Shown here: positions 5,964 through 9,119 of the stretch, piece after piece | Layout: each line of letters starts with the position of its first letter | Position numbering within the stretch: the stretch's first letter is position 1 | Assembly: GCA_964482425.1 (NCBI GenBank) | Contig: CAYZXN010000235.1 | Location: 1-9,119, forward strand | DNA: 9,119 nt | Direction of reading: 5' to 3' | DNA from: WHTF01 sp964482425 | Lineage (GTDB): Bacteria > Desulfobacterota > Binatia > UBA9968 | Program-made: the position numbers and the translations under genes | Notes under the pieces: generated by a model | Told to the model about the DNA's origin: nothing | Database searches by the model: none | The model's input: only the letters and a program-made list of their open reading frames with translations

Positions 5964-6992
5964 TTAGAGCGCGGTCTTGCCGTCGTTCGATGGTTTTACA
6001 TCGCTCAACAGGCGTTTAATAATGTCGACCGACGACAATCCCTCGCCCTGCGCCTTGTAGTTGGGAACCACCCGGTGGCGCAAAACCGACGGCGCCAGAG
6101 CTTGGATGTCCTCGATGGAGACCGCATAGCGGCCCTGAAGAATCGTGCGCGCTTTCGCACCCAGGATGAGATACTGCGAAGCCCTCGGCCCCGCCCCCCA
6201 TTCAACGTAATCCTTGACGAACTGAGGCGCCCCGGCATTTTGCGGCCGTGAGTTCTGCGACAGGGCGACGGCATAGGAAACTACGAATGGCGACACGGGG
6301 ACACGTCTGACCAGTTCCTGATAGCGCAGTATCGCAGCCGCCTGCATGACTTTGCGCGGCGCAGGTTTCTCGTTGGAGGTCGTTTGCAAGACGATCTGTA
6401 CTTCGTCGTCGAAGTCGGGGTAGCCGATTTCGATATTGAGCATAAAACGATCGAGCTGCGCCTCGGGAAGCGGATAGGTTCCTTCCTGCTCGATGGGGTT
6501 CTGTGTCGCCAGCACAAAGAACGGAAGATCCAACGGAAAGGTCGTCCCGCCGGCGGTCACTTTGTATTCCTGCATCGATTGCAGCAGCGCCGCTTGGGTC
6601 TTGGGCGGCGTGCGATTGATCTCGTCCGCCAGCAGTATGTTGGTGAATATCGGACCTTTGAGAAATTGAAACTGCCGCCTGCCGGTTGAGGGATCTTCCT
6701 GAAGTATGTCGGTGCCGGTAATGTCCGACGGCATCAAATCAGGCGTAAACTGAATGCGATTGAATTCGAGATCGAGAATTTCGGCCAGGGTGCTGATCAG
6801 AAGGGTCTTGGCCAGGCCGGGCACCCCGACCAGCAGGCAGTGGCCACGGGCGAAAAGCGCGATCAGGACCTCTTCGACGACTCTGTCTTGACCGACGATG
6901 ACCTTGCGAATCTCGCCCAGCATCGTGTCGCGTTTGGCGGCGAATTCTTCGATCTCCGCGATCTCGTGTTGATGAATCTTAGCAGGCTCCAT
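5964..6992 (-). CDS. moxR: MoxR-family AAA+ ATPase
   Basis: The protein has 342 residues, a normal length for the family. MoxR ATPases are cytoplasmic chaperone-like hexamers that help mature or activate partner proteins, often with von Willebrand factor A domains. Visible parts: Walker A GVPGLAKT (56-63), Walker B ILLADEIN (119-126), sensor 1 ATQNP with N165, arginine-finger region PEAQLDRF with R182, and sensor 2 GAGPRAS with R270. The MoxR signature FTPDLMPSDITGTDIL is present, and the C-terminal lid ends RHRVVPNYKAQGEG. ATG 6992 is preceded by AAAAAGGAA about 5 nt away. The gene begins 12 bp after the stop of the peptidase gene, so it is co-transcribed and is the last gene of this operon. 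MoxR is more often the first gene, with DUF58 and VWA genes behind it; no DUF58 or VWA gene follows here. No clear terminator is seen in the 215-bp gap to the convergent dehydrogenase. Confidence 0.95.
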   Translation of the reverse strand: MEPAKIHQHEIAEIEEFAAKRDTMLGEIRKVIVGQDRVVEEVLIALFARGHCLLVGVPGLAKTLLISTLAEILDLEFNRIQFTPDLMPSDITGTDILQEDPSTGRRQFQFLKGPIFTNILLADEINRTPPKTQAALLQSMQEYKVTAGGTTFPLDLPFFVLATQNPIEQEGTYPLPEAQLDRFMLNIEIGYPDFDDEVQIVLQTTSNEKPAPRKVMQAAAILRYQELVRRVPVSPFVVSYAVALSQNSRPQNAGAPQFVKDYVEWGAGPRASQYLILGAKARTILQGRYAVSIEDIQALAPSVLRHRVVPNYKAQGEGLSSVDIIKRLLSDVKPSNDGKTAL

Positions 6993-7004
6993 CGGGTTCC
7001 TTTT

Positions 7005-8594
7005 TCAGTTGGCGCCGAGCAAGCGGTCAAGCGAAGCCTTTGCCTGTTGCGATTTTTCCCGGTCTCCCAGAGATGAGTAGACTTCGGTCAGTAGCTTAAA
7101 AATAAGCGGATTGAAAGGGTTGATCTGAATCGCCTCTTCGAGAGCCTGCTTGCTCTCCTGGTGTTTTTTCATGGCGTGGTGAACGCGGCCGAGTTGAACA
7201 TAGGTGCCACCATTGTCCGGCTCCAGCTCCAGTGCTTTCGTGAGCGGCCCAAGCGCGTCCTCGAGGCGGTTCATCTGGATCAAGGCGCGGCCGAGCTTGT
7301 TGAGAATGATAGCCGAGTGAGGGCTCGCCTGCAGCGCGCGTCGATATTCGTTCGCCGCCGCAACCGTCCGTCCCCGGCCGGCAAGCTGATCCGCGAGGTA
7401 GGTGCGATTGCGCGCCACTGCCGACTGGATCTCTTTGAGCTCGACTATGTCTTCATCTTCTTTTTGATCTTTCTTCACTTTGAGCCGGCGCACACGGCTG
7501 CCCTCAATCTCTTTGAGGTTCTTGTTCTTGAGAAAGCTCTTCCACTGCGTCACGAAGGCGTCGAAGGAGATGTCGAAGATCTTCTCGATGGCCTCAGGGG
7601 TGGATTTCTCGTTGAGAGTGGCCAGCAGTTCGCGCACGCCGCTTTTGCCTTTGCTCTGATTGATGAAATCGACGGCCGAGGCGGCTTCCGCGTAGGCCAG
7701 TTGCACTTGCTCGGGTGTCTCCAGATAAATCAGTGAAGGTTCCATTTTCTTGAAGCCGACGAACTGGTTTTTATCCAGCGCCTGAACCAGCAGCGTCTGG
7801 TTTGCCGGCGTCAGGTAGTCTTCGGCGGCATCCTTGGGCGGCACGGGCTTGCGCCACCGCGTCTCGTAAAAACGCGCCAGCCCCTCGTGCAGCCAGATGG
7901 GCGCCTGATTGTTGGTCAGACCCACGATTGCATAGTGGAGATATTCGTGGCTCAAAGAGTCGGCCCAGCGGTAGCCCAGGCTGAGCGCCCGCGGTGAGAT
8001 GATCATGAGTTTGTTGAATTTACAGATGCCGACGGCGCCGGTCTCTTCGATATCGCGCAGTGAGAGCGTGGAAATCGCGTTGAAGCTCGGGGCGTCCGGC
8101 GCGATCTCGACCCGAACCTTTTCCTTGGGATAGTACCCCAGCTCGGCGCCAACCGCGTGATAACTTTTCTCAAGCACGTCGAGAGCGTACGGCGCCAGAA
8201 TGCCGTCGCGCTTTTCGTCGAGGTAAACCACGAAATGGTCGCTTTCATAACGCTTGAGGGTTTTGATCACGTCTATGGTGAATTGGTTGAGCAGCTTTAG
8301 ACCCTGGCGTCGTTTGTCAGTCGAGTCGACGGCCAGCGCGCGATCGATGGCCGCCAGACTCTCCTGATAGCGGCCTTGGTAGAATTTCACCCGAGCGTCG
8401 AAGTCCAGCGCGTCAGGCGCCTTCGGATTGTCACCCAACGCCTTGCCCGCGCGCTCTTCGGCCTCGGCAATGCGCCACGCATCGAGGAGTTCCTGTCCCT
8501 CTTTGAATGGGTCTTCGGGTCCGGCGGCAAAGAGCCGCGCCGCCAAAGCGAGTGAGATCAAACAGGCGGTGAAAAGAGTCGTTCTTCGTTTCAA
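7005..8594 (-). CDS. Exported peptidase MA-like zinc metalloprotease with TPR repeats
   Basis: The protein has 529 residues. It opens with a Sec signal peptide: MKRR, then the hydrophobic stretch TLFTACLISLALAARL, with likely cleavage after LFA. An N-terminal TPR-like segment covers about 28-95. The peptidase domain follows: HFVVYLDEKRD at about 120-130, the zinc motif HEYLH (H216, E217, H220) and WLHEGLARFYE, where E237 is the expected third ligand, as in gluzincin (clan MA) peptidases. A charged linker (about 355-392) leads to three or four C-terminal TPRs (about 395-525; for example ALIQMNRLEDALGPLTKALELEPD). All catalytic residues are present, so it is probably active in the periplasm, with the TPRs binding a partner. 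The start is TTG at 8594, the only one that exposes the signal peptide. It has no strong ribosome site and lies 7 nt after the upstream stop, so translation is probably coupled. Confidence 0.87.
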   Translation of the reverse strand: MKRRTTLFTACLISLALAARLFAAGPEDPFKEGQELLDAWRIAEAEERAGKALGDNPKAPDALDFDARVKFYQGRYQESLAAIDRALAVDSTDKRRQGLKLLNQFTIDVIKTLKRYESDHFVVYLDEKRDGILAPYALDVLEKSYHAVGAELGYYPKEKVRVEIAPDAPSFNAISTLSLRDIEETGAVGICKFNKLMIISPRALSLGYRWADSLSHEYLHYAIVGLTNNQAPIWLHEGLARFYETRWRKPVPPKDAAEDYLTPANQTLLVQALDKNQFVGFKKMEPSLIYLETPEQVQLAYAEAASAVDFINQSKGKSGVRELLATLNEKSTPEAIEKIFDISFDAFVTQWKSFLKNKNLKEIEGSRVRRLKVKKDQKEDEDIVELKEIQSAVARNRTYLADQLAGRGRTVAAANEYRRALQASPHSAIILNKLGRALIQMNRLEDALGPLTKALELEPDNGGTYVQLGRVHHAMKKHQESKQALEEAIQINPFNPLIFKLLTEVYSSLGDREKSQQAKASLDRLLGAN

Positions 8595-8601
8595 CTTGTG
8601 A

Positions 8602-9119
8602 TTACTCGGAAAGATTTTTGAAATAACGCTCGATCTGGTCTTTTAGCCGGGGCGGCACGCCCTGCTTGAGAGATTCCAAAATCTCCTCGCGGAAGTTACG
8701 CGGCGCCTTGTAGTCTTCCTTGCCCGGAAGCCGGAACTTTTCCGTGTCGAGTCCGGTAAACCCGCTCTCGACATCGAACTCCGGAAACTGCGGCATGCCC
8801 GGCAGCGGTGTCAGCATGCCGCCCGGCATGAATCGGCCCTGGCGAAATAGCCGGGTGACGGGCATGTTGCCGAGCTGACCGCGCTGCGCCATCTGTTGCA
8901 TCGCCGACTGCATCTGTTGCTGCGACTGTGACAGACGTTCCAGCGCGTCGCGTTCCGGCGGCACGGCGCCCGGTGAGTCAAGTTGACCGAGCCGCTCGTT
9001 GGCATTGTTCATGGATTTTCCCGCCTCGCCGATATTCTGAACGATCTTGGGATCGAGCGACGGAAACAGTTGGAACAGCGACTCGAGCTTCTCGCGCAGT
9101 TCGTCGGTGCGATCGCGCA
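8602..9119 (-). CDS. C-terminal part of a large coiled-coil protein, DUF4175-like; start outside window
   Basis: The frame is open from the right edge of the window to TAA 8602-8604, giving about 172 residues. An ATG at 9012 is internal: the frame continues upstream in sensible coding sequence (RDRTDELREKLESLFQ, then IVQNIGEAGKS) with no ribosome site before the ATG. Visible content is helical, charged sequence; a Gln/Met-rich coiled-coil stretch (LSQSQQQMQSAMQQMAQRGQ); a Pro/Met/Gly-rich linker (MPGGMLTPLPGMPQFP); and a C-terminal block KAPRNFREEILESLKQGVPPRLKDQIERYFKNLSE. That block resembles the C-terminus of long membrane-anchored proteins (DUF4175 and relatives) encoded in MoxR-type operons. 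Membrane helices, if any, lie beyond the edge. It is the most upstream visible gene of the operon with the peptidase and MoxR. The family assignment is from memory of pattern and is tentative. Confidence 0.65.
   Translation of the reverse strand, partial: RDRTDELREKLESLFQLFPSLDPKIVQNIGEAGKSMNNANERLGQLDSPGAVPPERDALERLSQSQQQMQSAMQQMAQRGQLGNMPVTRLFRQGRFMPGGMLTPLPGMPQFPEFDVESGFTGLDTEKFRLPGKEDYKAPRNFREEILESLKQGVPPRLKDQIERYFKNLSE

Noticed and set aside
7161..7736. 191-codon plus-strand open frame opposite the peptidase gene
   Set aside because: Antisense to a gene with HEYLH and TPR motifs, and no independent evidence for it.

Overview
The window looks like chromosome from an uncultured, probably free-living Gram-negative bacterium. 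Evidence for a Gram-negative envelope is a lipoprotein BON protein, a secreted PQQ-type sugar dehydrogenase and an exported metalloprotease. Base composition is moderately GC-rich by eye, and several genes start with GTG or TTG. The gene mix would suit a deltaproteobacterial-like or soil candidate-phylum lineage, but nothing here fixes the taxon. I see no rRNA, tRNA, insertion sequence, integrase, CRISPR array or phage gene.

Layout. Left end (1-314, +): the 3' part of a BON-domain lipoprotein gene. It converges on an ABC-F ATPase of the YheS/Uup type (381-2135, -), with a compact hairpin between the two stops. Next on the minus strand come an Amidohydro_2-type metal-dependent hydrolase (2355-3521) and a small four-helix membrane protein (3664-4011). 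A 483-bp divergent intergenic region (4012-4494) is rich in inverted repeats and has plausible promoters on both strands. It leads into a plus-strand, exported PQQ-dependent aldose sugar dehydrogenase (4495-5748). The right third is a compact minus-strand operon read from right to left: the C-terminal part of a large coiled-coil protein resembling DUF4175 proteins (8602 to the window edge), a peptidase-MA/TPR exported protein (7005-8594) and a MoxR AAA+ ATPase (5964-6992). The gaps between them are 7 and 12 bp.

How the genes fit together. The right-hand genes form the clearest functional unit: a cytoplasmic MoxR chaperone-type ATPase co-transcribed with a predicted exported zinc protease carrying TPRs and a Gln/Met-rich coiled-coil protein. 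This suggests an envelope maturation or quality-control system, though the role is inferred. MoxR lies last in the operon, whereas it is usually first. The left and middle genes look like independent single-gene units: translation factor, hydrolase, membrane protein and periplasmic sugar oxidation. The most structured non-coding DNA is the leader of the sugar dehydrogenase. It carries a perfect 10-bp dyad, a second dyad overlapping a candidate promoter, a REP-like hairpin, a pair of competing hairpins and a 12-bp perfect palindrome.
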